Below are positions 1 to 9,905 of a stretch of 64,000 bases of DNA, in pieces (within the stretch, counting starts at the first letter, position 1; each line of letters begins with the position of its first letter). The notes under the pieces are model-generated. The model worked only from the letters and a program-made list of their open reading frames with translations, ran no database searches and was not told where the DNA came from. The stretch lies in NCBI GenBank assembly GCA_025965155.1, contig JAOPXN010000052.1, forward strand, positions 1-64,000. Direction: 5' to 3'. The DNA comes from Propionibacteriaceae bacterium. GTDB lineage: Bacteria > Actinomycetota > Actinomycetes > Propionibacteriales > Propionibacteriaceae. Position numbers and translations under genes: made by a program.

Positions 1-633
1 ATGAGCACGCTGACATCTCCTCCCGGTCGCACCGGTCATGCCTTGGTTGCACTCATCGCACTGTCGATACTGGCGACCGCCTGCGGCAGCAATCCCACGC
101 CACCAGCCTTAGGGACGGGCGCGCCGACGCCCAGCCTGTCGGCGTCCGCGCCCCAGACGGAGAGCAACCCTCCTGGGGACATTTCAGACAACCAGGCATA
201 CGTCGGCTACCAGCCCACGCCTGCCGTCTTCTCGGTCAAGGTTCCCGAGGGCTGGGCGAAAACCACCCAGGCTGGTGGAGTCACCTTCACCGACAAGCTC
301 AACTCGGTTCAGATCATCTGGAGCTCGAGCGCCGCACAACCCACCGAAGCCTCCGTTAAGAACAAGGTCACCAGTACTGAGGGGGCAGGTACGGGCTTCA
401 CCTACGACAAGGTCAGCAAGGCGGTCCGGAAGAACGCCTCGGGGCTAGTGGCGATCTATCGGGTCGACACCGCGCCCAACTCGGTCACCGGCAAGGTGGT
501 CAACGATGACGTCGAGCAGTACGTCTTCTGGCGCAACGGCACCGAGGTTGATCTTCGGCTGTCCGGACCGCACGGCGCCGACAACGTGGATCCTTGGCGG
601 ATCGTCACCGACTCATTCAGCTGGTCGAAATGA
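1..633 (+). CDS. putative secreted lipoprotein
   Basis: ORF with N-terminal signal peptide and lipobox (LSILATAC); directly upstream of ABC exporter genes. Confidence 0.75.
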   Translation: MSTLTSPPGRTGHALVALIALSILATACGSNPTPPALGTGAPTPSLSASAPQTESNPPGDISDNQAYVGYQPTPAVFSVKVPEGWAKTTQAGGVTFTDKLNSVQIIWSSSAAQPTEASVKNKVTSTEGAGTGFTYDKVSKAVRKNASGLVAIYRVDTAPNSVTGKVVNDDVEQYVFWRNGTEVDLRLSGPHGADNVDPWRIVTDSFSWSK

Positions 634-1304
634 ACATGCCTATCATCGCGAGGGACCTCTACCGGTTCTTCCACGCCGGCGATGAAGAGACGCTTGCCCT
701 ACGTGGTGTCAGCCTGGCCGTTGCACCCGGTGAGATCGTGGTTGTCGTCGGGCCGTCCGGCTCTGGAAAGTCCACCCTGCTGTCCTGTCTGGCTGGACTC
801 GACGATCCCGACGGTGGCGTAGTCCACATCCAGGGTGTACGGATCAGCCGACGGCCAGAGCGGGAACGGACCGAACTCCGCCGCAAGCACATCGGTGTCG
901 TGTACCAACAATGGAACCTGCTGTCGCACCTGACGGTCCAGCAGAACATCCAGGTGGTCCGATCGCTGATCCACGACCAGACAGTGAAGAGCCGGCTGGT
1001 TCCCATTCCGGACCTGTTGACCGAACTCCAGATCGACCATCGTGCCGGGGCGTATCCGCAGCGCCTGTCCGGGGGCGAGTCGGCGCGGGCGGCGATAGCG
1101 GTAGCCGTGGCGGCCGATCCTGCCGTACTGATCGCCGACGAGCCGACAGGCGAGCTGGACCAGCTGACCGAGAATGCCGTGCTGGGTCTCTTCGCCAGCC
1201 AGGCCGCGCGCGGGGTTGCGGTCATCGTGGCTAGTCACAGCCCTAACGTCGAGGCCGCGGCCGACCGGGTGATCCGGATGCGTGACGGGGCGGTGGCTTC
1301 CTGA
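630..1304 (+). CDS. ABC transporter ATP-binding protein (MacB/LolD-like)
   Basis: Walker A GPSGSGKST, signature LSGGE, Walker B VLIADEPTGELD; ATG at 630 preferred to the listed 594 start. Confidence 0.9.
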   Translation: MNMPIIARDLYRFFHAGDEETLALRGVSLAVAPGEIVVVVGPSGSGKSTLLSCLAGLDDPDGGVVHIQGVRISRRPERERTELRRKHIGVVYQQWNLLSHLTVQQNIQVVRSLIHDQTVKSRLVPIPDLLTELQIDHRAGAYPQRLSGGESARAAIAVAVAADPAVLIADEPTGELDQLTENAVLGLFASQAARGVAVIVASHSPNVEAAADRVIRMRDGAVAS

Positions 1305-1993
1305 TGAGCGCCGAAGCCCCCATCGTGGTGGAGTGTGTAGCCGTGACGCGCGTGTTCGGCAGCGGACCCACGGCACATACCGCCGTAGCCGAGGCGACCC
1401 TCACCATGCACGCCGGGCAGCGGGTATCGCTGGTGGGGCCTTCCGGGTCCGGCAAGTCGACCCTCCTTCATCTGCTCGCAGGGCTGGACAGACCAACCAG
1501 CGGCCACCTCAGCTGGCCGAGCCTTGCCTCCGGTACTGAACGACCGAGTGAGCGAACCGGAGTCGTGTTCCAGGCACCGAGCTTGATCGGAAACCTCAGC
1601 GTGATCGAAAACGTCGAGATCCCGCTTCTGATCACCGACCGGCCGGCCAGGCTGGTCCGGAAACTCGCCATGGCGGCTTTGGACCAGCTCGATCTGGCCG
1701 AACTGGCGGATCGGCTTCCTGAGGACCTCTCTGGAGGGCAGGCGCAGCGAGTCGCGATTGCCCGCGCGCTGGCGCGAAACCCGCTCTTGATCTTGGCCGA
1801 CGAGCCGACGGGCCAGCTCGACCGGAACACCGGGGCGCACGTGATCGATGTGCTACTCGCTGCCAGCCAGCTGGTCGGGGCAGCCCTGGTGATCGCCACC
1901 CACGATCCAGCTGTCGCGGCCAAAACCGACGAGCAGTGGAACATGACCGACGGCAGCCTTGCCACGTCACCTCTGGTAGGAGTTCGACCATGA
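1304..1993 (+). CDS. ABC transporter ATP-binding protein (MacB/LolD-like)
   Basis: Walker A GPSGSGKST, LSGGQAQRVAIARAL, LILADEPTGQLD; overlaps neighbours. Confidence 0.9.
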   Translation: MSAEAPIVVECVAVTRVFGSGPTAHTAVAEATLTMHAGQRVSLVGPSGSGKSTLLHLLAGLDRPTSGHLSWPSLASGTERPSERTGVVFQAPSLIGNLSVIENVEIPLLITDRPARLVRKLAMAALDQLDLAELADRLPEDLSGGQAQRVAIARALARNPLLILADEPTGQLDRNTGAHVIDVLLAASQLVGAALVIATHDPAVAAKTDEQWNMTDGSLATSPLVGVRP

Positions 1994-4653
1994 CGCGCAC
2001 CTGGCTTCTCGGCCTTCTCCGACGGCGACCGGGTCGCCTCGCCGGAATCATCGCCGGCATCGGGCTTGCGGTTGCCCTGCTGGGCGCGCTCGGGGGCTTC
2101 CTGGTGGCCGCTCAGTCCACCATGACGGGTCGGGCCACCCGGACGGTCGCCGTGGACTGGCAGGTCCAGGTAGCTGAGAGCGCGGATCCAGCCGCCGTAC
2201 TGCAGACCACCCGGAATGCCGCCGGCACCGTCGCCGCTCTCCCGGTGAGCCGACTTGCGGTACCCAGCCTGTCGGCGACGACCAAGGGAACGCAGCAGCG
2301 GACGAGTACGGCTGTCGTCCTCGGCCTCCCCGACTCCTACCAAGCGACCTTCCCAGGCCAGATCCGGATCTTGGCCGGCATGCCCGGCGGCGTCATGGTG
2401 GCACAGCAGACTGCAGCAAACCTCCATGTGGCACCGGGCGACAGCGTCCAGGTGGCGCTCGACGGACACCGCCAGGCGAACCTGCGCGTGGCGTCGATCG
2501 TCGAGCTCCCGCAGGCCAACTCGTTGTTCCAGCGGGTGGGCGCCACCAGCCAGGCACAGCCGGTCGCGCCACCAGACAACGTGCTCCTGGTTCCGCAGGC
2601 TGTGTTCGACAAGCAGATCGCCAGCGGCTCCACTCAGAGCACCGGCATCTCCTACCAGATCCACACCACCCGCAGCCACCGCCTCCCCGCGACCCCGGCT
2701 GCCGCCTATGTCTTAGAGACCGGCGCTGCCCGCAACCTGGAGGTGGCGCTCGCCGGCGCTGGCACAGTCGGCGATAACCTGGGCGCAGCGCTCGACGCTG
2801 CACGCGGGGATGCCGCGTACGCGCAGATTCTTTTCCTCTTCCTCGGCGCGCCTGGGGCCATCCTGGCCGGCCTGATCACCGCCGCTGTCGCCGCGTCAGG
2901 GACCGGTCGGCGGCGCCGCGAGCAGGCGCTGCTGCGCACCCGCGGTACCGACCAGACGCAGGTCGTCCGCCTTGCCGCCGCCGAAGCCGTCGTGGTGGGC
3001 CTGGCGGGAGGCATCGTCGGTCTCGGTGTGGCCGCCCTCGTCACGGCGTTCGGACCGACCGCGAGCACCGGATTTACAGGTGGCGCGGCTCACTACGTTC
3101 CCTGGTTCGTCTCCGCAGCTGCCATCGGCATCGTTATCGCACTACTCAGCCTGGTCCTGCCGGTGCGAAGTGATCTTCGGTCCAGCACGGTGATGCGCGC
3201 CCGCAGCGAGTCCCTTGCGCCGAGCAGGTCACCCTGGTTCATCCGCTACTACATCGATCTCCTTCTCATCGCCGTCGCGCTGTTGGTGCTGTATTTCACC
3301 AGCCAGAACAAATATGACCTGGTGCTGGCCCCCGAAGGTGTCGCAACGATCTCCGTCAGCTACTGGGCGCTCGCCGCGCCACTGCTGTTATGGATCGGTG
3401 GCGCGGGGTTGATCTGGCGACTGGTCGACCTGCTGCTGCACCACGGACACGCGGCTCTCGCGACTCTGTTTCGGCCGCTGGCCGGCCGGATGTCCAGCAT
3501 TGTGATGTCGGGCATCTCGCGCCGGCGGCGTCAGCTGACCTGGGCGGTGGTACTGCTCGCTCTCGCGACGTCTTTCGCGGTGTCGACAGCCACGTTCAAC
3601 ACCACCTACCAGGCGCAGGCCGAAGTGGATGCTCGGCTGACAACTGGCTCCGATATCGCTGTGAACCAGACTCCCGGAGCGAAGCTCCCTGCAGCGGCCG
3701 GTCGACAGATCGCGAGCGTGGCGGGGGTGGCGTCGGTCGAGCCACTCCTGCACCGCTTTGCCTACGTCGGGAGCGACCTGCAGGACATCTACGGCGTCCG
3801 TCCCGGAACAGTCGGCGCCGCCACCCGGTTGCAGGACTCGTACTTCTCAGGTGGTACGGCGAATGAGCTGATGAACGCCCTCAGCCAGCGTCCCGACGGG
3901 GTCCTGGTCAGCCAGGAGACGGTCACCGACTACCAGCTCAAAGCCGGGGACCACCTCAAGCTGCGGCTGCAGGACAGCCGTACCCACTCCTACCGCGAGA
4001 TCCCGTTCACCTACATCGGCATCGCGACCGAGTTTCCAACCGCACCCAAGGACTCGTTCCTGGTGGCCAACCAGGACTATCTCGCCCAGCAGACACGCGA
4101 CGGCAGCATCGGGACGTATCTGGTCGACACCGGCGGACAGAACACCGCCGGCATCACCCAGCAGCTTCGATCGCTGCTCGGGACCGGCGCCAACATCACT
4201 GACCTCTCAACCGTCCGCGGCCAGATCGGGACCAGCCTTACCTCGGTGAACCTGAAGGGGCTGACCGCCGTCGAGCTGACGGCCGCCATCGGGCTTGCGA
4301 TAGCCGCCAGCGGTCTCGTTCTCGGCCTCGGGCTGAATGAGCGGCGCCGGAGCTCCGCTATCGCCGCCATGCTCGGCGTTCGAGGCAAGGAGCTGGCCGG
4401 CTTCATCACCTCGGAGGCGGCCATCCTGCTCCTCGGCGGCGTCGGCGCCGGGCTGCTGCTGGGCGCGGCTCTCTCCCAGACCTTGGTCAGGGTCCTGACC
4501 GGTGTCTTCGATCCACCACCAGCGGCGCTCACCCTCCCGTGGTCGTATCTGGTCGTCCTGGTCGCCGCTATCACCGCCGCCACCGCAATCAGTGCGCTGA
4601 GCTTCCTTCGATGGGCCCGGCACGCGCCGGTCAGCACCCTGCGAGAGGCGTGA
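1990..4653 (+). CDS. FtsX-like ABC transporter permease
   Basis: Large multi-TM protein with periplasmic domains, follows two ATPases; ATG at 1990 overlaps the stop of the previous gene. Confidence 0.85.
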   Translation: MTRTWLLGLLRRRPGRLAGIIAGIGLAVALLGALGGFLVAAQSTMTGRATRTVAVDWQVQVAESADPAAVLQTTRNAAGTVAALPVSRLAVPSLSATTKGTQQRTSTAVVLGLPDSYQATFPGQIRILAGMPGGVMVAQQTAANLHVAPGDSVQVALDGHRQANLRVASIVELPQANSLFQRVGATSQAQPVAPPDNVLLVPQAVFDKQIASGSTQSTGISYQIHTTRSHRLPATPAAAYVLETGAARNLEVALAGAGTVGDNLGAALDAARGDAAYAQILFLFLGAPGAILAGLITAAVAASGTGRRRREQALLRTRGTDQTQVVRLAAAEAVVVGLAGGIVGLGVAALVTAFGPTASTGFTGGAAHYVPWFVSAAAIGIVIALLSLVLPVRSDLRSSTVMRARSESLAPSRSPWFIRYYIDLLLIAVALLVLYFTSQNKYDLVLAPEGVATISVSYWALAAPLLLWIGGAGLIWRLVDLLLHHGHAALATLFRPLAGRMSSIVMSGISRRRRQLTWAVVLLALATSFAVSTATFNTTYQAQAEVDARLTTGSDIAVNQTPGAKLPAAAGRQIASVAGVASVEPLLHRFAYVGSDLQDIYGVRPGTVGAATRLQDSYFSGGTANELMNALSQRPDGVLVSQETVTDYQLKAGDHLKLRLQDSRTHSYREIPFTYIGIATEFPTAPKDSFLVANQDYLAQQTRDGSIGTYLVDTGGQNTAGITQQLRSLLGTGANITDLSTVRGQIGTSLTSVNLKGLTAVELTAAIGLAIAASGLVLGLGLNERRRSSAIAAMLGVRGKELAGFITSEAAILLLGGVGAGLLLGAALSQTLVRVLTGVFDPPPAALTLPWSYLVVLVAAITAATAISALSFLRWARHAPVSTLREA

Positions 4654-4703
4654 ACCGGGCGGGTGCCGGTGTGTTCGGACCTCTTTCGCTGGACACTGGA
4701 GTC

Positions 4704-6095
4704 ATGGCACGTGCACATGGTCCCTGGGGTCCGCCTACCTGGGGAGTCCGACAGCGGTCGGCCGTCACGGCCGTTGTCGTTGTCGGACTGGCGCTGGCAG
4801 TCGGCGCCGTCGTGTTGCTGTCGCTTCTCCAGTCGGCTCTGGTGTCCACCGCCCGCGATGGGCTCGTGGCCCGTGCCAGCGATCTGAGTGCCTTGTTCGC
4901 CGAGCAGGGAGTCGGCGAGGCCGGCGCGACGCTGAAGGAAAGCAGGCGGCCCGGCGAGGTTGTGCAGGTGATCGACTCGACCGGCGCGGTGGTCGCGGCC
5001 TCGGAGACAAGGCTGGACGCTGTTCCGCTGTCAGACCTACACCCAGCGCCGGGTCAGACGATCACTACAAAGGTGACCGACATACCGATTCTGGAGGACT
5101 CCGACGACTTCCTCCTGGTGGCGCGAGGAGTGAGTATCGGCGGCAACGCGTACCTGGTTCAGGTGGCGTCACCCGTCCAGGTGCAGGCGGACACCGTTCA
5201 GACAGTTGCCCTGTTCCTACTGGGCGCGACACCGCTGATCCTGGCATTGGTGGGTCTCGCGGTGTGGGTGCTGGTGGGCCGATCGCTGGGCTCCGTGGAG
5301 CGCATTCGCCAGCAGGTCGACATCATTGACAGCCAACGTCTTGCGGACCGGGTCGACGTACCACCCACACACGATGAGATCGCCAGACTGGCTACCACGA
5401 TGAACACCATGCTGGAAAGGCTTCAGGCATCGGACAAAGCGTTGCGCGCTTTCTTCTCCGATGCCAGCCACGAGCTACGTAGCCCACTCTCCACACTGGT
5501 CACGACTGCCGAGATCGCGGCTGCGGATGCAACGGGCCGCAGCTGGATAGACCTGCAGCCGACTGTGTTGTCGGAGTCGACGAGGATGCAGGCCCTGGTC
5601 GAGGACTTGCTGACGCTGGCCAAGGCCGATTCGCGTGCGCTGGTGCCCAAGCCGGTCGAGGTAGATCTTGAAGATGTACTGGATATCGAGATCAGGCGGC
5701 TACGGTCGGTGACGCAGCACCGGATCGTGGCGCGCATAGAGCCGGCGCGTGTCGCAGGTGATGCTGGCCGCCTGGCGCAGGTGTTCAGGAACTTGCTGGA
5801 TAACGCGGTGCGGCACGCAGTCTCGTCCATCACCATCTCCACCGAGCGCAGCGGTGACTGGGTGTCGATCTGCATCGACAACGACGGGGAGACCGTGCCA
5901 TCCGAGCAGCGCGAGCGCATCTTTCAACGGTTCGTCCGGCTGGAGCAGAGCCGAACCCGGGACGGCGGCGGCAGTGGCCTGGGGCTGGCAATCAGCGCGG
6001 AGATCGTCGCACTTCATGGCGGCACCGTGAAAGCGACAGAGTCGCCGCAGGGATGGTGCCGGTTCGTCGTAACGTTGCCTGTGCGGGACTGGTGA
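4704..6095 (+). CDS. sensor histidine kinase (HAMP, HisKA, HATPase)
   Basis: FSDASHELRSPLSTL H-box, NLLDNAVRHA N-box, DGGGSGLGLAI G-box. Confidence 0.92.
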   Translation: MARAHGPWGPPTWGVRQRSAVTAVVVVGLALAVGAVVLLSLLQSALVSTARDGLVARASDLSALFAEQGVGEAGATLKESRRPGEVVQVIDSTGAVVAASETRLDAVPLSDLHPAPGQTITTKVTDIPILEDSDDFLLVARGVSIGGNAYLVQVASPVQVQADTVQTVALFLLGATPLILALVGLAVWVLVGRSLGSVERIRQQVDIIDSQRLADRVDVPPTHDEIARLATTMNTMLERLQASDKALRAFFSDASHELRSPLSTLVTTAEIAAADATGRSWIDLQPTVLSESTRMQALVEDLLTLAKADSRALVPKPVEVDLEDVLDIEIRRLRSVTQHRIVARIEPARVAGDAGRLAQVFRNLLDNAVRHAVSSITISTERSGDWVSICIDNDGETVPSEQRERIFQRFVRLEQSRTRDGGGSGLGLAISAEIVALHGGTVKATESPQGWCRFVVTLPVRDW

Positions 6096-6098
6096 TCA

Positions 6099-6135
6099 AC
6101 AGTTCGGTCGCCAACGACACCGCGACCGTTACTGT
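6099..6135. terminator. hairpin between convergent HK and RR genes
   Basis: ACAGT-T-CGGTCGC / GCGACCG-TT-ACTGT stem in the convergent intergenic region. Confidence 0.5.
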
Positions 6136-6824
6136 GGACCCGTCGCGTTCAACACGTCAGGGCTGAGTCGGTAGCCCATGCCTCGCATGGTCGTGAGCGT
6201 GTGCAGGCCAAACGGTACGTCGATCTTCTTGCGCAGGTAACCGATGTAGACCTCTACGACGTTGTCCCCACCCTCGTAGGCGGGATCCCAAACGTTCTCA
6301 AGGATTTGAGTCTTGGTCAGCACATCACCTGGGTGGCGCATGAAGAACTGCAGCAGCCCGAACTCGCGCGCGGTGAGAGTAATCTGTTGGTCCCCGCGCT
6401 GCACCGACCGGCGCGCCGGGTTCATGATCAGCGATCCGACCGTCAAGGTGACCGGCCGTTCCGGTCCTCCACGGCGGACCAGCGCGCGTAGTCGGGCAAC
6501 CAGGACAAGAAAGCTGAACGGTTTGGTCAGGTAGTCGTCGGCGCCGAGGTCGAACGCATCGGTCTGGTCATACTCCCCGTCCTTGGCTGTCAGCATCAAC
6601 ACGGGTGTCCAGATCTTGCGCTCACGCATCTGCTCCAACACCTTGTACCCGTTGAGACCGGGAAGCATGATGTCCAAGACGATGACGTCGTAACCGGCCT
6701 CGGTGGCGGCCCAGAGCCCGTCCACGCCGTCATGAGCCAGGTCCACGATAAAGCCTTCGTTGGTGAGACCGCGTCGCATCGACTCAGCGAGCAGTCGCTC
6801 GTCCTCCACCACCAATACCCTCAC
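6129..6824 (-). CDS. OmpR/PhoB-family response regulator
   Basis: MRVLVVEDERLLAESMRRG receiver, DVIVLDIMLPGLNG, C-terminal winged helix (GDNVVEVYIGYLRKKI); GTG start at 6824 inferred. Confidence 0.92.
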   Translation of the reverse strand: MRVLVVEDERLLAESMRRGLTNEGFIVDLAHDGVDGLWAATEAGYDVIVLDIMLPGLNGYKVLEQMRERKIWTPVLMLTAKDGEYDQTDAFDLGADDYLTKPFSFLVLVARLRALVRRGGPERPVTLTVGSLIMNPARRSVQRGDQQITLTAREFGLLQFFMRHPGDVLTKTQILENVWDPAYEGGDNVVEVYIGYLRKKIDVPFGLHTLTTMRGMGYRLSPDVLNATGPQ

Positions 6825-7011
6825 CGCTACGATCCCCCTGCCCTCTTCGACACCGGTGCATGAGCGTGAGCCCACCACCGCTAGTTGCAATGGCCCATCA
6901 TTGCGCGTGCAGGCTGAGCCCAACCTGTGAAGGGTGCGTCGAGAACCACGCGCTCTGCTGACGCCGAAGACCGTGGACTCATCCCATTTGCAATAACAGC
7001 CGAGGGCTGAC

Positions 7012-8499
7012 TTACGACATGTCGAACCAAGGCTCAAGCCTCCGATAAGCGTCGGTGAACTTCAGATGGGCCTTCTCGTACTCGGAGTGTCGACTCGGTT
7101 CCGTCGTAAACGTTGCAGTCCGGTGGGACAGCTGTTTGGCGATTTCGAAACTGTCGAACATGCCCACCCCGACGCCACCGACGATGGCCGCGCCAAGCGC
7201 GGTCGCCTCGTCGACAAGATTGCGTCGGCGTATGGGCAGGCCCCACACATCCGCGAACACCTGCAGCAGCAGATCCGAGTTGGCGGCGCCGCCGATGGCA
7301 TCCACTCCCTCGATGGAGGCCCCGTTCTGCTGGAATGCCTGCAGCCCGGTGCACAGGTTGAAGGCAATCCCCTCGATCACCGCCCTGGTCAGGTGCGGAG
7401 GGCCGTGGTGTCGACCCAAGCCCGCGAACACTGCTCGTGCCCGCGGGTTCCAGTACGGAGACCGCTCCCCCAGCAGATGAGGTAGGAAGTACAGCCCGTC
7501 CCCGCTTGCCAATACGCCGTTGGCGGCCGACAGCAGGCGGTCATAGCGGTCCTGTTCACCTGGGGCCAGCACATCCATCACCCACTCAAGGGATGCTCCC
7601 CCGGCCTGCATGGTCGCTGTCGGCACGAACTTCCCTGGCACCACATGGTTGAAGGTCATGGTGCGCATCTCGGGATCGTGTAACGGCGCGTCAGCAGCGA
7701 AGGACACCCACGACGAGGAGCCGAGATAGGTGTAGGCACCCGAGTCGGCGTCAATGATCCCAGCCCCAAGCGCCCCCATCGGGCCGTCGCCCCCACCCAG
7801 GACCACCGGGGTGCCCACCCGCAGCCCGGTGACCGCGGCGGCCTCAGCCGTGACCGCTCCAACCACGGCGGTAGACGGAGCGACCTCCGGGAACAGCGAC
7901 CGAGGCAGGCCCGATGCCTCGATGAGCTCCTCCGACCAGCTACCGGATCGCTGGTCGAAGGCGTTGGTGCTGCTGGCATCCGACGGATCGGTGACCAATA
8001 CACCGGTCAGTCGTTGAACGATGAAGTCCTTTGCCAGCACCAGGTGCCGGACCCGGCTGAACACCTCAGGTTCGTTGTCGCGGACCCACATCACCTTGGT
8101 CAGTGAGTAGGTCGGATTCAGCCGGTGACCGGTGATCGCATAACCACGATCCATCCCGACGCGCTCGATCAGCGTGGAGGTCTGAGCCGTGGATCGGGTA
8201 TCCGCCCAGATGATAGCCGGCCGCACGGGTTGGCACGCGCTGTCGAGCAGCACCGCACCCATCATCTGACCTGAGAAGGAAACACCGGCAACCTGGTTCA
8301 CTGCACCCGGGACGGAGTCCAGTAGCCGGCGGGTCGCGGTACCGACCGCCCGCCACCAGGCCTCGGGATCCTGTTCAGCTTTGCCGGACGAGCCGAAGTC
8401 GGTGAGGTAGCTCTCGGTGACCGAGGTGATGACGTGCCCGTCGGCATCGACAAGCGTGGCCTTGTCGCCAGTGGTGCCCAGATCGTGGGAGATGATCAT
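7012..8499 (-). CDS. FGGY-family carbohydrate kinase (xylulokinase-like)
   Basis: HDLGTTGDKATLVD N-term, DTRSTAQ, C-terminal GGAANSDLLLQVFADVWG. Confidence 0.9.
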   Translation of the reverse strand: MIISHDLGTTGDKATLVDADGHVITSVTESYLTDFGSSGKAEQDPEAWWRAVGTATRRLLDSVPGAVNQVAGVSFSGQMMGAVLLDSACQPVRPAIIWADTRSTAQTSTLIERVGMDRGYAITGHRLNPTYSLTKVMWVRDNEPEVFSRVRHLVLAKDFIVQRLTGVLVTDPSDASSTNAFDQRSGSWSEELIEASGLPRSLFPEVAPSTAVVGAVTAEAAAVTGLRVGTPVVLGGGDGPMGALGAGIIDADSGAYTYLGSSSWVSFAADAPLHDPEMRTMTFNHVVPGKFVPTATMQAGGASLEWVMDVLAPGEQDRYDRLLSAANGVLASGDGLYFLPHLLGERSPYWNPRARAVFAGLGRHHGPPHLTRAVIEGIAFNLCTGLQAFQQNGASIEGVDAIGGAANSDLLLQVFADVWGLPIRRRNLVDEATALGAAIVGGVGVGMFDSFEIAKQLSHRTATFTTEPSRHSEYEKAHLKFTDAYRRLEPWFDMS

Positions 8500-8503
8500 G
8501 GCG

Positions 8504-9832
8504 CTAGACGTGCTGCACGCCGAGGCCGAGGACGTTACTGACTACGTCCAGTCGCCGGGTGATGTCACCAGTGGCCAACACGGCATGGTGGGACGGCAGG
8601 TTCTCCACAAAACGGTACCCGTCCTCCACCCGCAGCACCGCGCCATTGAGGCAGTCAGAGTTGGCGTACTGCTCGTAGTTGGTGATCACCGACGGCGTCA
8701 CGGTCAGGCTGTCCATGGTGCTGGTGATCTTCAAGATGGTGGTGGGGCCTTCGGCGATCCGCGCATCGATGGCGTGCGCGTTCGGATCCACGATCTCCAG
8801 CACCCGTGGCTTAAGCGTCCACTCCGTTGCGAAGGACTGCGGCACCACGCCCAGGAACCCGCAGTGGGCAACAAGGATGTGATTCTCGGGCTTATCCACC
8901 GTTGGGAAGTAGGGGATCTTCTCGTGCTTGAGCGCCGCATTCTTCATCAGGAACGGGTACAGGTTGGTCATGATCACCGGCACCCTCAACGACTGGTAGG
9001 TGATGTACTTGGTGATCATCGAGGTGAGGTCTGCCTCGCAGCCCCAGATCAACCCCCGCTCCTCAAAGAGGAGATTCCAGGCTAGACACGGCGTGGTCGG
9101 TGAGGTGGCCGACTCGTTGAGGCAGTTGATTCCGGCCGCAATGACGTTCGGAGTCTCGTCGAGCTCGTCGTTCAGGGCGAGGTAGAGCCGCAGACCCTCC
9201 TCCTTCGCACGCTCGGTGAGGCCCACCATCGGAACGGTCTTCCCGGTGCGCACCTTGGCGTCCTGGACGCGTTGATCAGGGATGGCGGCGGCGCGGGCAG
9301 CCAAGGCTCGGAAGCTGCGGCGCTCCACGCTGACCCCGAAGGATCGCTTCAGGTCGCTGACACACTCCTCCTCCCACCAGTAGAAGCGCTTGAAGATATC
9401 CGGCTGCTTGCCCCCACCGAGATCGTCCTGGTAGGCGAGCATGGTGGACTGCGGCAACGTCTTCTTCACAGCGAGCGCACGGCAGATGTCGTGGAACTCC
9501 TCAAGGGACGTCGGTGCGACAGTGTCCACGTCGCGCCGGCGCAGGTAGTCACGAATCTCCCAGTCCCACATCGACACAGTGCCGAACTCCGAGGTGATCA
9601 CCAGGATGGGCGCCGTGACCGTCTTGAACTCCGGCGTCATCCGATACGCGAGCCCGGTCAAGTCAGGCAGCACAACAGCGTCCGCGCTGGGGTTAAGCGG
9701 ACCGGCGAGATGGGCAGGCGCCAGCCATTCCACCAACCCGCCACTGAGACTTCTCAGATACTCGAACTGGGCGAAGAAGGACGGCGTGGGCTCAGGTTCC
9801 AGATACACGGGAAGCAGCCGTGGGATCAGCAT
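8504..9832 (-). CDS. L-fucose/L-arabinose isomerase-superfamily-like protein
   Basis: Fold-level resemblance (N-terminal TSEFG region, central NCLNE, C-terminal beta domain ending HHAVLATGD); 4 bp from the kinase gene. Confidence 0.6.
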   Translation of the reverse strand: MLIPRLLPVYLEPEPTPSFFAQFEYLRSLSGGLVEWLAPAHLAGPLNPSADAVVLPDLTGLAYRMTPEFKTVTAPILVITSEFGTVSMWDWEIRDYLRRRDVDTVAPTSLEEFHDICRALAVKKTLPQSTMLAYQDDLGGGKQPDIFKRFYWWEEECVSDLKRSFGVSVERRSFRALAARAAAIPDQRVQDAKVRTGKTVPMVGLTERAKEEGLRLYLALNDELDETPNVIAAGINCLNESATSPTTPCLAWNLLFEERGLIWGCEADLTSMITKYITYQSLRVPVIMTNLYPFLMKNAALKHEKIPYFPTVDKPENHILVAHCGFLGVVPQSFATEWTLKPRVLEIVDPNAHAIDARIAEGPTTILKITSTMDSLTVTPSVITNYEQYANSDCLNGAVLRVEDGYRFVENLPSHHAVLATGDITRRLDVVSNVLGLGVQHV

Positions 9833-9905
9833 GGGGTTTCTCCGAAGGGTAGGGCGCGGTTGGGGACAGAACTGCGCGGACGGTTAGCGGCAGGCAGAGC
9901 AGTCG

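Noticed and set aside
1468-2679. 403-aa minus ORF and other long antisense ORFs over ABC genes
   Set aside because: Shadow of GC-rich third positions; no family motifs; the sense strand encodes clear ABC ATPases/permease
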